Positions 42,801 through 49,751 of a stretch of 64,000 nt of DNA are shown in pieces (position 1 is the first letter of the stretch; each line of letters begins with the position of its first letter). The translations under genes and the position numbers were made by a program. This DNA comes from Verrucomicrobiota bacterium (lineage in GTDB: Bacteria; Verrucomicrobiota; Verrucomicrobiia; Chthoniobacterales; UBA10450), in contig QHNH01000014.1 of NCBI GenBank assembly GCA_003218375.1, forward strand, positions 1 through 64,000. Direction: 5' to 3'. The notes beneath the pieces were generated by a model. It worked only from the letters and a program-made list of their open reading frames with translations, did not search any database and had not been told where the DNA came from.

Positions 42801-44078
42801 AAACTCGACCCGAGCGAGCTGGAGATCGTCGTCGAACAAGAAAACGGCGCGAAGCGAAACGTGGTGGTCGCACCCCGGACCTTAAAGGATGACGAAGGCA
42901 GGATCCTGGGCGCGATCAATTGCCTGCACGACATCACCAATCGCAAGCGGGCGGAAGAAGCGCTCCGGAAAAGCGAAGAACGCTTCCGGCTCCTCGTCGA
43001 AGGGGCGCGGGATTACGCCATGTTTTTGCTCGACCCGGAAAACACCATCACCTTTTGGAGCGCCGGAGCGGAGCGGGTTTTCGGCTGGAACCAGGTCGAG
43101 GCCATTGGCGGATTGGGCTCGATGATCTTTGTGCCCGAGGATCGCAAAAAAGGGGAAGTGGAGAAGGAGATCAACACCGCCTTGAGCGAAGGCCGAGCGC
43201 TCGACCGGCGTTTTCATTTGCGAAAGGACGGTTCCCGGTTTTGGACTGACGGCGTTCTGATGCGGCTCGATGGCGCCAACGGCAAGCTGCGCGGCTTTGC
43301 GAAAGTGGCTCGCGATGCCACCGATCAGCGGCGGGTCGAGGATGAGCTGGCCCACGCCCGCGACGAGATGGAGCAGCGTGTCGTGGAGCGCACCCGGGAA
43401 TTGCTGGCCACGAACAACGAGCTGGAGCGGACCATCGCGCAGCGCCAGCAGCTCGAGCGCGAGCTGCTCGAAATCAGCGAGCGCGAGAAGCGGCGAATCG
43501 GCGAGGACCTGCACGATATGGTTTGCCAGGAACTGACGGCGACCGCGCTCTTCTTGAAATCGAGCGCCAAGAAAATCGGAGCGAAAAATCCCGCCGCGGC
43601 GAAAACCCTGGAAGAATCGGCCGAGACCGTGAATCGCAACGTCGTGATCGCCCGGGAGCTGGCCGGCGGACTGCAGGCGATCGAGCTAACCGCCTCGGGT
43701 TTGAAAAATGCCTTGCGCGATCTTGCTGCCCAGGCCTGCGAGAACAGCGGGATCAAGTGCCACTTCAAAGCGGCCCGCGGCGTTCACGTTCCGGACGACA
43801 CCGGAGCGCTGCACCTGTATCGGATCGCGCAGGAGGCGGTGACCAATGCCGTCAAACATTCCGGGGCGAAGAACATTCTCATTTCGCTCGATCGCAACCC
43901 GACCCATACCTGCATTAGCGTCCAGGATGACGGCAAGGGGTTCGTACCCCGGCGCCAGGGAAAAGGCCTCGGGCTCCACATGATGCGTTACCGGGCCAAC
44001 GCCCTCGGCGGGGAATTGAAGATCGAGCCGCGCAAGACCGGGGGGATGGATATTACCTGCATCATCCCATCAAAGTAA
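39834..44078 (+). CDS. CheB-CheR-PAS hybrid sensor histidine kinase
   Basis: About 1,414 residues from the ATG at 39834. Residues about 40-220 are a CheB methylesterase (LGASAGGIGPLQQFF, VVMHLSPEYESQLANVIQ, ILSGTDSDGVIGLKHI). Residues about 265-520 are a CheR methyltransferase (VTHFFRDRDSFAALEAHIPQ, VWVAGCATGEEAYSVAMLL, LVCCRNLLIYLTGKAQEQVF). A coiled coil with EELKASNEELQAMNEEM repeats follows, then three PAS domains. The C-terminus is a HisKA_3 kinase with the phospho-acceptor His in RRIGEDLHDMVCQEL and ATPase motifs VTNAVKHSGAKN and DDGKGFVPRR. The LuxR-type regulator immediately downstream is the likely partner. The input signal is unknown. Confidence 0.94.
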   Translation: MSDAPETYTLDPAATDQPGENSRNGAQKRRDPNEPAAVVGLGASAGGIGPLQQFFTDMDPQSGLAFVVVMHLSPEYESQLANVIQQKTPMPVTQVHEPVHVRPNHVYVIPPNHQLTFEDSMLRLVPPQQPLGRRVTIDLFFRTLAQAYGQRAVCVILSGTDSDGVIGLKHIRAQGGLTIAQDPNEAEHDSMPATAISTGMVDWVLPVEKMAPKLLEFARNENRMKLPPEIPDADEADAKVEDAPGGPTVSDETRDAEDESAMAEVLADVRAQTGHDFSHYKRATVLRRIARRLQVNSLESIPKYLEFIRTHPVETRALLQDLLIGVTHFFRDRDSFAALEAHIPQLFAGKKKDDEVRVWVAGCATGEEAYSVAMLLCEHANRLDNPPNVQLFATDIDEQAIADARDGLYPSMIEADISPERLREFFMRDHGRYRVRKEIREKILFAAHNVLKDAPFSRCDLVCCRNLLIYLTGKAQEQVFDVFHFSLRSGGLLFIGGSENHGQAQSLFSPVDPKHRLFVRRSTPRPTWKVPLLPIRMPGKLPPSRAVRQRLSLPPLPQTGTDKTTSESRTEALSAGHARREVLFGELHLRLLEQYGPPSIVVNESHDIVHLSENAGRYLHFVAGEPTANVVKVINDALQIELRTALFKAAQTKAPVKSAPQTVEFDGTSEIITLDVRPMGAADQALGFFLVLFEKESSRAATAVAPPVSREAVTRDAEEEIQFLKQQLNTTVEQYEAANEELKASNEELQAMNEEMRSATEELETSKEELQSVNEELSTVNHELKNSVEDLSRTNADLNNLMASTDIGTVFLDRQLRVHRFTPSAQKIFNLIPADMGRPISDITSNLNYEGFMADAEKVIQDLTTIEHEMQLGDSGWYLTRIAPYRTSEDRIAGVVATFIDISRRKIAEEEVRAGAMRYRTLFELVPVAVYMTDADGVMQEYNQRAVEMWGRTPNRNDEKFCGSFKIYYPDGTFMPHEQCPMARVLRGEKLDPSELEIVVEQENGAKRNVVVAPRTLKDDEGRILGAINCLHDITNRKRAEEALRKSEERFRLLVEGARDYAMFLLDPENTITFWSAGAERVFGWNQVEAIGGLGSMIFVPEDRKKGEVEKEINTALSEGRALDRRFHLRKDGSRFWTDGVLMRLDGANGKLRGFAKVARDATDQRRVEDELAHARDEMEQRVVERTRELLATNNELERTIAQRQQLERELLEISEREKRRIGEDLHDMVCQELTATALFLKSSAKKIGAKNPAAAKTLEESAETVNRNVVIARELAGGLQAIELTASGLKNALRDLAAQACENSGIKCHFKAARGVHVPDDTGALHLYRIAQEAVTNAVKHSGAKNILISLDRNPTHTCISVQDDGKGFVPRRQGKGLGLHMMRYRANALGGELKIEPRKTGGMDITCIIPSK

Positions 44079-44082
44079 ATGG

Positions 44083-44155
44083 AGCGGCGGGTGTCTCACC
44101 CGCAGACTCTTCTCTTTCGTCTTTTCCCGTGCGGGCGACGACACCCGCCGCTACA
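44083..44155. repeat. Paired-hairpin palindromic element (AGCGGCGGGTGTC family)
   Basis: AGCGGCGGGTGTC on the left is the exact reverse complement of GACACCCGCCGCT on the right. The left half also forms GCGGGTG-TCT-CACCCGC. The spacer is TTCTCTTTCGTCTTTTCC, pyrimidine-rich. It lies between the kinase and its LuxR-type regulator and would be transcribed in their mRNA. Confidence 0.85.
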
Positions 44156-44201
44156 ACTATCAATATGATGCGAGCGGAGGACTCAGCCGCCGCGATGTTT
44201 A

Positions 44202-45023
44202 ATGAAGATGCCCATTAAGCCAGAGCCGCCCAAGGGTCCGCGTTCGAGAAAGAAGAAGCCTACTTCCGGTCTGGATGCGAAAGAGGCGCGCCGCCAGGCC
44301 GTCGATCCCGACGTGAAATCGACCGGCGGCCTCGGGACCGGCCCGGTAGCGAATCCGAAGTGCGCCTTGCCGGTGTCGATCCGGATCGTGGTCGTGGACG
44401 ATCATCCGCTTTTTCGACATGGGCTCATCCAGTTGCTCAATTCGGACGACGATTTCGCGGTCTGCGGCGAGGCGGGCAGCGCCGGCGAAGGAATGGATGT
44501 CATCCGCAAAGTGAAACCGCATCTGGTCATCGCCGACCTCGGGTTGAAAGGAACGAACGGGATCGAGCTGACGAAAATGATCGTCGCCGAGTTTCCGCAC
44601 ATCCCGGTCATGATTCTTTCCATGCACGACGAATCGCTTTACGCCGTGCGCTCGTTGCGGGCGGGCGCGCGCGGTTACGTCACGAAACAGGAAGCGCTCG
44701 GCAGCGTCCTCGAAGCCGTCCGCGAAGTCATGGATGGCCGCACCTATCTCAGTCCCAAAATGGCGAGCCAGGTGATTTCCAAGGTCGTCGTCAATCGCGT
44801 CGCGCCTGATGAAGAAATCACCGATCGATTGAGCGACCGCGAACTCGAAGTGCTGGAGATGATCGGCGCCGGCAAAGAAGTGAAAGCGATCGCCAAGGCG
44901 TTGAATCTCAGTCCCAAGACCGTCGAGACCCACCGGACCCACATCAAAGAGAAACTGAATCTTGAGAACGCCCGGCAAGTCGCCCGTTTCGCCGTCCAGT
45001 GGGTCGCCGAGCGCGGGGTGTAG
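44202..45023 (+). CDS. NarL/LuxR-type response regulator
   Basis: A 273-residue regulator with an unusual 58-residue, Pro/Lys-rich N-terminal extension (PPKGPRSRKKKPTSGLDAKE). The receiver begins IRIVVVDDHPLFRHGLIQLL with D112 in VIADLGLKGTNG. The GerE-type helix-turn-helix is LSDRELEVLEMIGAGKEVKA, IAKALNLSPKTVETHRTHIK. It is likely phosphorylated by the HisKA_3 kinase encoded just upstream, as NarL-type regulators pair with HisKA_3 kinases. Targets are unknown; the DUF3309 peptide downstream is one candidate. A second ATG lies two codons further on. Confidence 0.94.
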   Translation: MKMPIKPEPPKGPRSRKKKPTSGLDAKEARRQAVDPDVKSTGGLGTGPVANPKCALPVSIRIVVVDDHPLFRHGLIQLLNSDDDFAVCGEAGSAGEGMDVIRKVKPHLVIADLGLKGTNGIELTKMIVAEFPHIPVMILSMHDESLYAVRSLRAGARGYVTKQEALGSVLEAVREVMDGRTYLSPKMASQVISKVVVNRVAPDEEITDRLSDRELEVLEMIGAGKEVKAIAKALNLSPKTVETHRTHIKEKLNLENARQVARFAVQWVAERGV

Positions 45024-45089
45024 CTACGGACCGCAAAATGCAGCCGATCAGCTTTCCGGCTGCGTATCAAAATTGGAGGTGATCGATTG

Positions 45090-45242
45090 ATGCGAACGTT
45101 AATTCTTCTCATTTTGATTTTGCTGCTCATCGGGGCGTTGCCCGCGTGGCCCTATAGCGCGCAGTGGGGTTACTATCCCAGCGGCGGCCTTGGCACCGTT
45201 CTGGTGATTGTCCTGATTCTCTGGCTATTGGGCTACGTCTGA
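45090..45242 (+). CDS. DUF3309 family small membrane peptide
   Basis: A 50-residue gene too short for the ORF track: MRTLILLILILLLIGALPAW, PYSAQWGYYPSGGLGTVLVI, VLILWLLGYV. Two hydrophobic helices are separated by a Trp/Tyr/Gly-rich turn, the exact DUF3309 pattern. A good GGAGGT Shine-Dalgarno lies nine bases before the ATG. DUF3309 peptides are abundant in stress-responsive gene sets of soil bacteria, role unknown. It is 66 bases behind the LuxR-type regulator. Confidence 0.9.
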   Translation: MRTLILLILILLLIGALPAWPYSAQWGYYPSGGLGTVLVIVLILWLLGYV

Positions 45243-45261
45243 TTCGGCTCGGGGATTTTGG

Positions 45262-45290
45262 CTGTAGCCGCTTCGCTGTGCGAAGCGCGA
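45262..45290. repeat. Half copy of the TGTAGCCGC palindromic element
   Basis: CTGTAGCCGCTTCGCTGTGC then GAAGCGCGA is the left half of the family with the GCTTCGC-TGTG-CGAAGC hairpin. No right half follows before lysS. Confidence 0.75.
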
Positions 45291-45318
45291 GACAGACGCA
45301 GAAAGCCGAAGGCACGTC

Positions 45319-46812
45319 TTACCGCTTCGGCTTGAGCAGCGGAAACAGGATCACATCGCGGATCGATTCCGCGCCGGTCAGGAGCATGACCAGCCGGTCG
45401 ACGCCGACTCCGAATCCGCCGGCGGAGGGCATGCCGTGCTCGAGCGCGAGAAGGAATTCTTCGTCGAGCTTTTGGGTTTCTTCGCCGGCCTGTTCGAGCA
45501 GGCGCTGCCGTTGCACGATCGGATCGTTCAGCTCGGAATAACCGGGCGAAATCTCCTGGCCGTTGATGATCAGCTCGTAGACATCCACGAGCGAGTCGTC
45601 TTCCAGATTCTGCTTCGCCAGCGGCACCAGCTCCTTCGGGCAATGGGTGACGAAGAGCGGGTCGAACGTTTTTTCTTCAACCAGCTTTTCGAAAACCTGC
45701 TGGGTCACTTCGTAGTCCGCCATCCGCGGATTGATCTCGACACCCAGCTCGCCGCAGCGCTCCCGCCGTTTCTCAGTCGTGTAATTGAACCATTCCGGAT
45801 CGACCTCTCGAATCAGATCGCGATACCGCGCCCGCCGCCACGGACGGGTCAGGTTGAGGGTGCGCGTGACGTTTCCTTCGGCGTCCTTGTGCTCGATTCG
45901 GAGGGACGAGCTTCCGCTCGTCCCATTTGTCGGACCTGCGGAAGCCGGTCCCTCCGAGATGATCATCGCCAGATGACAAATCATTTCCTCCACGAGATCT
46001 GCGATCTTCTCGAAATCGGCGTAGGCCCAGTACGCTTCGAGCATGGTGAATTCCGGATTGTGTTTCCGGGAGATGCCTTCGTTCCGGAAATTTCGATTCA
46101 ATTCGAAGACTTTGTTGAAGCCGCCGACGAGGAGCCGCTTGAGATAAAGCTCCGGCGCGATGCGCAGATAAAGCTCGAGCCCGAGCGCCTTGTGATGGGT
46201 GCGGAACGGTTCCGCCGCGGCGCCGCCCGCCACCGCCTGCAACATCGGCGTTTCCACTTCCAGAAAACCTTTCGCCTCCATGAAGCGCCGGATCTCGCGC
46301 ACGATCGCGATCCGTTGCTCGAACACATTTCTCGAATGCTCGTTCGTGACCAGGTCGAGATAGCGCTGGCGATACCGCGCCTCGACGTCCTGGAGCCCGT
46401 GCCATTTTTCCGGCAACGGCCGGAGCGCTTTTCCGAGCAGTTCGAGTTTGTGAACCTTCAGCGTCAGTTCGCCGGTTTTGGTGAGGAAACAGTCGCCTTC
46501 GACGCCGATGAAATCGCCGAGATCGACGAGCTTGAAACGCTCGATCACTTCGGGGCCGACTTCTTTCGCGTGGATGTAAACCTGGATGCGTCCCGTCGAA
46601 TCGCGCAGGTCGACGAAATGGCTTTTCCCCATGTCGCGATGCGCCGTGATCCGGCCGGCGGCGCGCAACGTTGTGCCCTCGGCAAATTTTTCGCGCACCT
46701 CCCCGATGCCGCCGGACGTTTCGAAGCCGCGGCCAAACGGATTCGCCCCGCTTGCCTGGAGCGCCTCGAGTTTTTCGCGCCGTTGCGCGATGAGATTGTT
46801 TTCGTCTTCCAT
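45319..46812 (-). CDS. lysS: Lysyl-tRNA synthetase (class II) with inserted palindromic element
   Basis: A 497-residue class IIb enzyme that charges tRNA-Lys. The OB fold gives GRITAHRDMGKSHFVDLRDS. Class II motifs: motif 2 FRNEGISRKHNPEFTMLEAY and motif 3 GFGVGVDRLVMLLTGAESIR. IGVEGD-type and ETPMLQAVAGGAAAEPFRTH segments are normal. Residues about 286-305 (SEGPASAGPTNGTSGSSSLR) have no counterpart in other LysRS and are encoded exactly by a palindromic repeat at 45898-45957. The insert lies between motif 2 and the RPWRRARYRDLIRE segment, probably on a surface loop. The enzyme looks otherwise intact. Confidence 0.96.
   Translation of the reverse strand: MEDENNLIAQRREKLEALQASGANPFGRGFETSGGIGEVREKFAEGTTLRAAGRITAHRDMGKSHFVDLRDSTGRIQVYIHAKEVGPEVIERFKLVDLGDFIGVEGDCFLTKTGELTLKVHKLELLGKALRPLPEKWHGLQDVEARYRQRYLDLVTNEHSRNVFEQRIAIVREIRRFMEAKGFLEVETPMLQAVAGGAAAEPFRTHHKALGLELYLRIAPELYLKRLLVGGFNKVFELNRNFRNEGISRKHNPEFTMLEAYWAYADFEKIADLVEEMICHLAMIISEGPASAGPTNGTSGSSSLRIEHKDAEGNVTRTLNLTRPWRRARYRDLIREVDPEWFNYTTEKRRERCGELGVEINPRMADYEVTQQVFEKLVEEKTFDPLFVTHCPKELVPLAKQNLEDDSLVDVYELIINGQEISPGYSELNDPIVQRQRLLEQAGEETQKLDEEFLLALEHGMPSAGGFGVGVDRLVMLLTGAESIRDVILFPLLKPKR
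45898..45957. repeat. Palindromic element inserted in frame in lysS
   Basis: A 60-base element: TCGGAGGGACGAGCTTCCGC at one end and GAAGCCGGTCCCTCCGA at the other. The borders TCGGAGGGA and TCCCTCCGA match the intergenic elements at 13018 and 31249, and the arm CGGAGGGACGAGCTTCCGCT continues identically to TCGTC in the element inside the gene at 51451. Sixty bases are 20 codons, so the frame is kept. Confidence 0.88.
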
Positions 46813-46852
46813 CGTGGGCTGCGATTGTTTAGCACGTTTCCCGAGATTCTCA

Positions 46853-46884
46853 TATACGACCTATAGGTCTTATGGGACCTATCC
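46853..46884. repeat. Short inverted repeat GACCTATAGGTC
   Basis: ATACGACCTATAGGTCTTAT followed by GGGACCTATCCG: GACCTATAGGTC is a perfect 12-base palindrome, and AGGTCTTATGGGACCT forms a second stem. It lies in the divergent gap between lysS and the ACT-domain gene and could be a regulatory site or another dispersed repeat. Confidence 0.5.
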
Positions 46885-46982
46885 GTCGGCGCACTAAATT
46901 CGTTTGCAAAAAAAACCGGGCCGATGCCATACTCTCGCGCGTCTCGGCCGGATGGACCGGTTCGCGGCGCGCCTTTTGCCTC

Positions 46983-47453
46983 ATGGAAGTCGACCTGCCG
47001 CAGACCAGCTCGAAAATTGACGGCCCCCTCGTCAAGCAGTTCTCGATTTTTTTGCCGAACAAGGTAGGCGCGATGATGGAAGTGGTGAAGCTGCTCCACA
47101 CCCATAACACTCACGTGGTAGCGATGAGCATCTCGGAATCGACCGATTCCGCCATCGCCCGGATCATGGTGAGCGATCCGGAGCAGGTGGAAGAATTGTT
47201 CAAGCAACACAATGTCGCTTACGGCGTCTGCTCGATGGTGGTGGTGGAGCTGCGCGAGGTGGCGACGCAACTGGCGAAACTCCTGGCGGCGCTGCTGATG
47301 GCCGAGGTGAATGTGCATTTCACCTATCCGCTCCTGACGCATCCGCGCGGATTCGCCGCCCTCGCCTTGCACGTCGATGATACGGACTGCGCGTCATCGG
47401 TCCTGCGGGGCGAAGGCTTCAAGCTGCTGAGCCAAACCGATATCTCGCGGTGA
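46983..47453 (+). CDS. Double ACT-domain protein
   Basis: About 156 residues from the ATG at 46983 (MEVDLPQTSSKIDGPLVKQF). The first ACT domain runs SIFLPNKVGAMMEVVKLLHT, HNTHVVAMSISESTDSAIAR, IMVSDPEQVEELFKQHN. The second contains ATQLAKLLAALLMAEVNVHF and FAALALHVDDTDCASSVLRG. ACT pairs bind amino acids and regulate enzymes; stand-alone versions of this type are common in Verrucomicrobiota and Planctomycetota. The longer ORF-track start is rejected since its N-terminal part lacks ACT pattern. Confidence 0.88.
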   Translation: MEVDLPQTSSKIDGPLVKQFSIFLPNKVGAMMEVVKLLHTHNTHVVAMSISESTDSAIARIMVSDPEQVEELFKQHNVAYGVCSMVVVELREVATQLAKLLAALLMAEVNVHFTYPLLTHPRGFAALALHVDDTDCASSVLRGEGFKLLSQTDISR

Positions 47454-47465
47454 TCGCGCATCGTC

Positions 47466-47577
47466 GCGGAACATAGACTTTTAGTCTGTGAGCCCAGCAG
47501 GCTTGTAGCCTGCTGAATCCTGCGGCGCGGCGGACAACATGTCCGCTGGGCGCACAGGCTGAAAGCCTATGTTCCGC
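47466..47577. repeat. Full palindromic element (GCGGAACATAG family)
   Basis: GCGGAACATAGACTTTTAGT at the left mirrors AGGCTGAAAGCCTATGTTCCGC-type sequence at the right; in between are CAGCAGGCTTGTAGCCTGCTG (a complete hairpin) and GGCGGACAACATGTCCGCTG (another complete hairpin). The 112-base unit therefore holds four nested palindromes. The right arm recurs downstream of rplL (2264-2342). Confidence 0.9.
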
Positions 47578-47638
47578 CCTGTCGAAGATTGAACGGTTTT
47601 GCGCCGGAGAGAATCCAAGGCATAATCCCCGGCACAAT

Positions 47639-48793
47639 ATGGATGCAGACGACCTGATTTCGCCCACGCCGCCGCCGGACAGAATGTTTCGGATTGCGCT
47701 CTGGCTCGTCGCGATCTTCGGCGCGGCGCAGCTGGCCGGGCTCGGCGTTTTTTATGCGGGCAAATGGCGCGCCGATTATGTCGCGGCCCATCCGAAAGTG
47801 ACGGCTCCGGCGGTCACGCCCGCGCCCAGTGCTCCGGCCCTGGCCGAGAAAACGACGCCCGCCCCCGCAACCACCACAACTGCCACGACGGCGCAATCCA
47901 CCCCAAGCGCCGCCGCGCTTTCTGTCGCTGAGAAGCTATTGAAGGAAGCGACCGAGCTGCGCGATAAAGGCGATACGACCAACGCGCTGGCCCGCCTCCA
48001 GGACGCCGCCCAGCGCGATCCGAAGAACGCAAATGTCCTGGCTGAGATGGCGATGATTTACGAATCGATCCAACTTTTCGACCGCTCGAACGAGACTTGG
48101 AAAAAGATCGTCGAGATCGGGCCCTCCGCCGGACCGCTCTACGAGCTGGCGGATATGAAATTGAAAACGGGCGTGACGCCGCCCGCGGCCACGACCACCA
48201 CCACTGGGCCTGGCCTGGCCGGCACTTCGCCGCTCGACGCCGGCACCACCCGAAACGACGCGGAAGGAATTCCCGACGGCTCGACTTTCGGCATCACGGA
48301 AGTCACCGCAACCGATACTCCGGATGCGGACGCGGAAACAAACATGAAGTTGAAGATCAGCGTGAAAGCGCGCCCGAACACGCCGATCGATCACACCAAA
48401 GTAAAGATCCAGGTTTTCTTCTACGACACCGTGGAAAACAAAGAGGTCGTGCTAACGGACGCGGATGTCAGTTACGAATGGCTCACGCCGCATCACGACT
48501 GGAAGGAGACGAATCCTGAAATCCTCGCGGTGACTTATCTCCGGCCCAAGAACAAGACGTCGTCCGATGCCGCGCTCGCCGCCGCGGCCGCCTCGGTCAC
48601 GCCGCCGGGAACGTCGAAAAAGAAAACGCCAGCGAAGAAAGAGACGACCACCGACGCGACAAGTGAGGCGGGCCATCGGAAGTATCTCGGCTACATCGTG
48701 CGCATCTATTACAGCGAGCAATTGCAATCCGTTCGCGCTGATCCCACCAAATTGCTGAATCTGTTCCCACCGCCGTTAACCGCGCCGCAGTAA
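47639..48793 (+). CDS. Membrane-anchored tetratricopeptide-like protein
   Basis: A 384-residue protein with one N-terminal membrane helix (RIALWLVAIFGAAQLAGLGV), a Pro/Ala/Thr linker (about residues 55-90) and TPR-like helices (AEKLLKEATELRDKGDTTNA, LARLQDAAQRDPKNANVLAE, MAMIYESIQLFDRSNETWKK). After another low-complexity linker comes a beta domain (residues about 225-300: NMKLKISVKARPNTPIDHTK, VKIQVFFYDTVENKEVVLTD), which also appears in the partial gene at 63597. The C-terminal part is Lys/Thr-rich and ends with a YLGYIVRIYYSEQLQSVRAD segment. No function known. Confidence 0.75.
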   Translation: MDADDLISPTPPPDRMFRIALWLVAIFGAAQLAGLGVFYAGKWRADYVAAHPKVTAPAVTPAPSAPALAEKTTPAPATTTTATTAQSTPSAAALSVAEKLLKEATELRDKGDTTNALARLQDAAQRDPKNANVLAEMAMIYESIQLFDRSNETWKKIVEIGPSAGPLYELADMKLKTGVTPPAATTTTTGPGLAGTSPLDAGTTRNDAEGIPDGSTFGITEVTATDTPDADAETNMKLKISVKARPNTPIDHTKVKIQVFFYDTVENKEVVLTDADVSYEWLTPHHDWKETNPEILAVTYLRPKNKTSSDAALAAAAASVTPPGTSKKKTPAKKETTTDATSEAGHRKYLGYIVRIYYSEQLQSVRADPTKLLNLFPPPLTAPQ

Positions 48794-48946
48794 CAACTCG
48801 AGGAAGGCGGCGGGCTCTGGCCGGCGAACGAGCTTGTGAAGCCCTGATTTTTCGTGCTGTATTCGTCTAGCGATGGGAGAAGGGCCACGAAGCCAGGTGG
48901 GGGCACCAGACCGCGCATTCAGCGCACCGCGGTTGGTTTCTAGCTG

Positions 48947-49693
48947 ATGCAACTGCTCATCGTCCACGACGACGCTGAGGTGGGAGAACAGTTGGCCGGA
49001 ATGGTGGCCGACTACACCGAGCACGCCTGCGACCTGGTGGAGAGCGATGCGGCCGCGCAGCAGTGGGCGCAAAAACACGCGCGCTGCGATCTTTTGCTGG
49101 CGCAGCTCGACGGCAACGGAGTGGATGGATTGACCCTCGGCGGCGCGCTCAGCGAAATTTTCCCCGGGCTCCAGGTTTTATTTCTTCCGGCCTACCTGGC
49201 CGCGGAACAACGGCTTGAGATTAGCCGCACCAAAGTCTTTCCGGAACCGATCGACGGCGAGCGCCTGCTGGAAGCGATCGAAACCGCGGCCGGCGCGGAA
49301 CGAGGCGCGCCGGATTTGTTTCACGTCCTCGACGTGCTCCAGATGTGTTGCCTGAGCAAACGGAGCGGCGCGGTCCAGATCGTCAAGGAAAGCCAGGTGG
49401 GAATTGTCTATCTGCGCGACGGCAAGATCGTGCACGCGGAAGGCGCGGTGACGCGCGGGACGGAAGCGCTCCTGGAAGTTGCGGGCTGGGGCGACATTGA
49501 ATTTGCCTACGACGCTTCGGTGCGGGCCGCGGAAACGATCTCGACTCCCTGGGATGAAGCGCTGGTTCAGGCGGTTGTGCAGCATCAAAAAAGCAAGACG
49601 GGCGAAGCGGCGCCAGCGAAAATCGAAGAGCGAATTACCGAAGGAGCGCCGCCGAGAAAGCGCGGGTTCTTCGCCGCGCTCCGGCGGAATTGA
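48947..49693 (+). CDS. Degenerate receiver fused to a DUF4388 (PATAN) domain
   Basis: A 248-residue protein. Residues 1-120 have receiver shape (MQLLIVHDDAEVGEQLAGMV, then RCDLLLAQLDGNGVDGLTLG), but the phospho-acceptor Asp position is Gln (LLLAQLDG), so it is a pseudo-receiver. Residues about 122-195 are DUF4388: PDLFHVLDVLQMCCLSKRSG, AVQIVKESQVGIVYLRDGKI and VHAEGAVTRGTEALLEVAGW. DUF4388 is found in gliding- and signalling-related proteins. The tail is Lys/Arg-rich and ends RKRGFFAALRRN. Signal-independent protein contact is the likely mode. Confidence 0.85.
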   Translation: MQLLIVHDDAEVGEQLAGMVADYTEHACDLVESDAAAQQWAQKHARCDLLLAQLDGNGVDGLTLGGALSEIFPGLQVLFLPAYLAAEQRLEISRTKVFPEPIDGERLLEAIETAAGAERGAPDLFHVLDVLQMCCLSKRSGAVQIVKESQVGIVYLRDGKIVHAEGAVTRGTEALLEVAGWGDIEFAYDASVRAAETISTPWDEALVQAVVQHQKSKTGEAAPAKIEERITEGAPPRKRGFFAALRRN

Positions 49694-49751
49694 AGCTTCG
49701 AGTTTGTTGCGCTCTTCCCGATGGCGACAAGATGCTTTATCCTTGGCGCCG

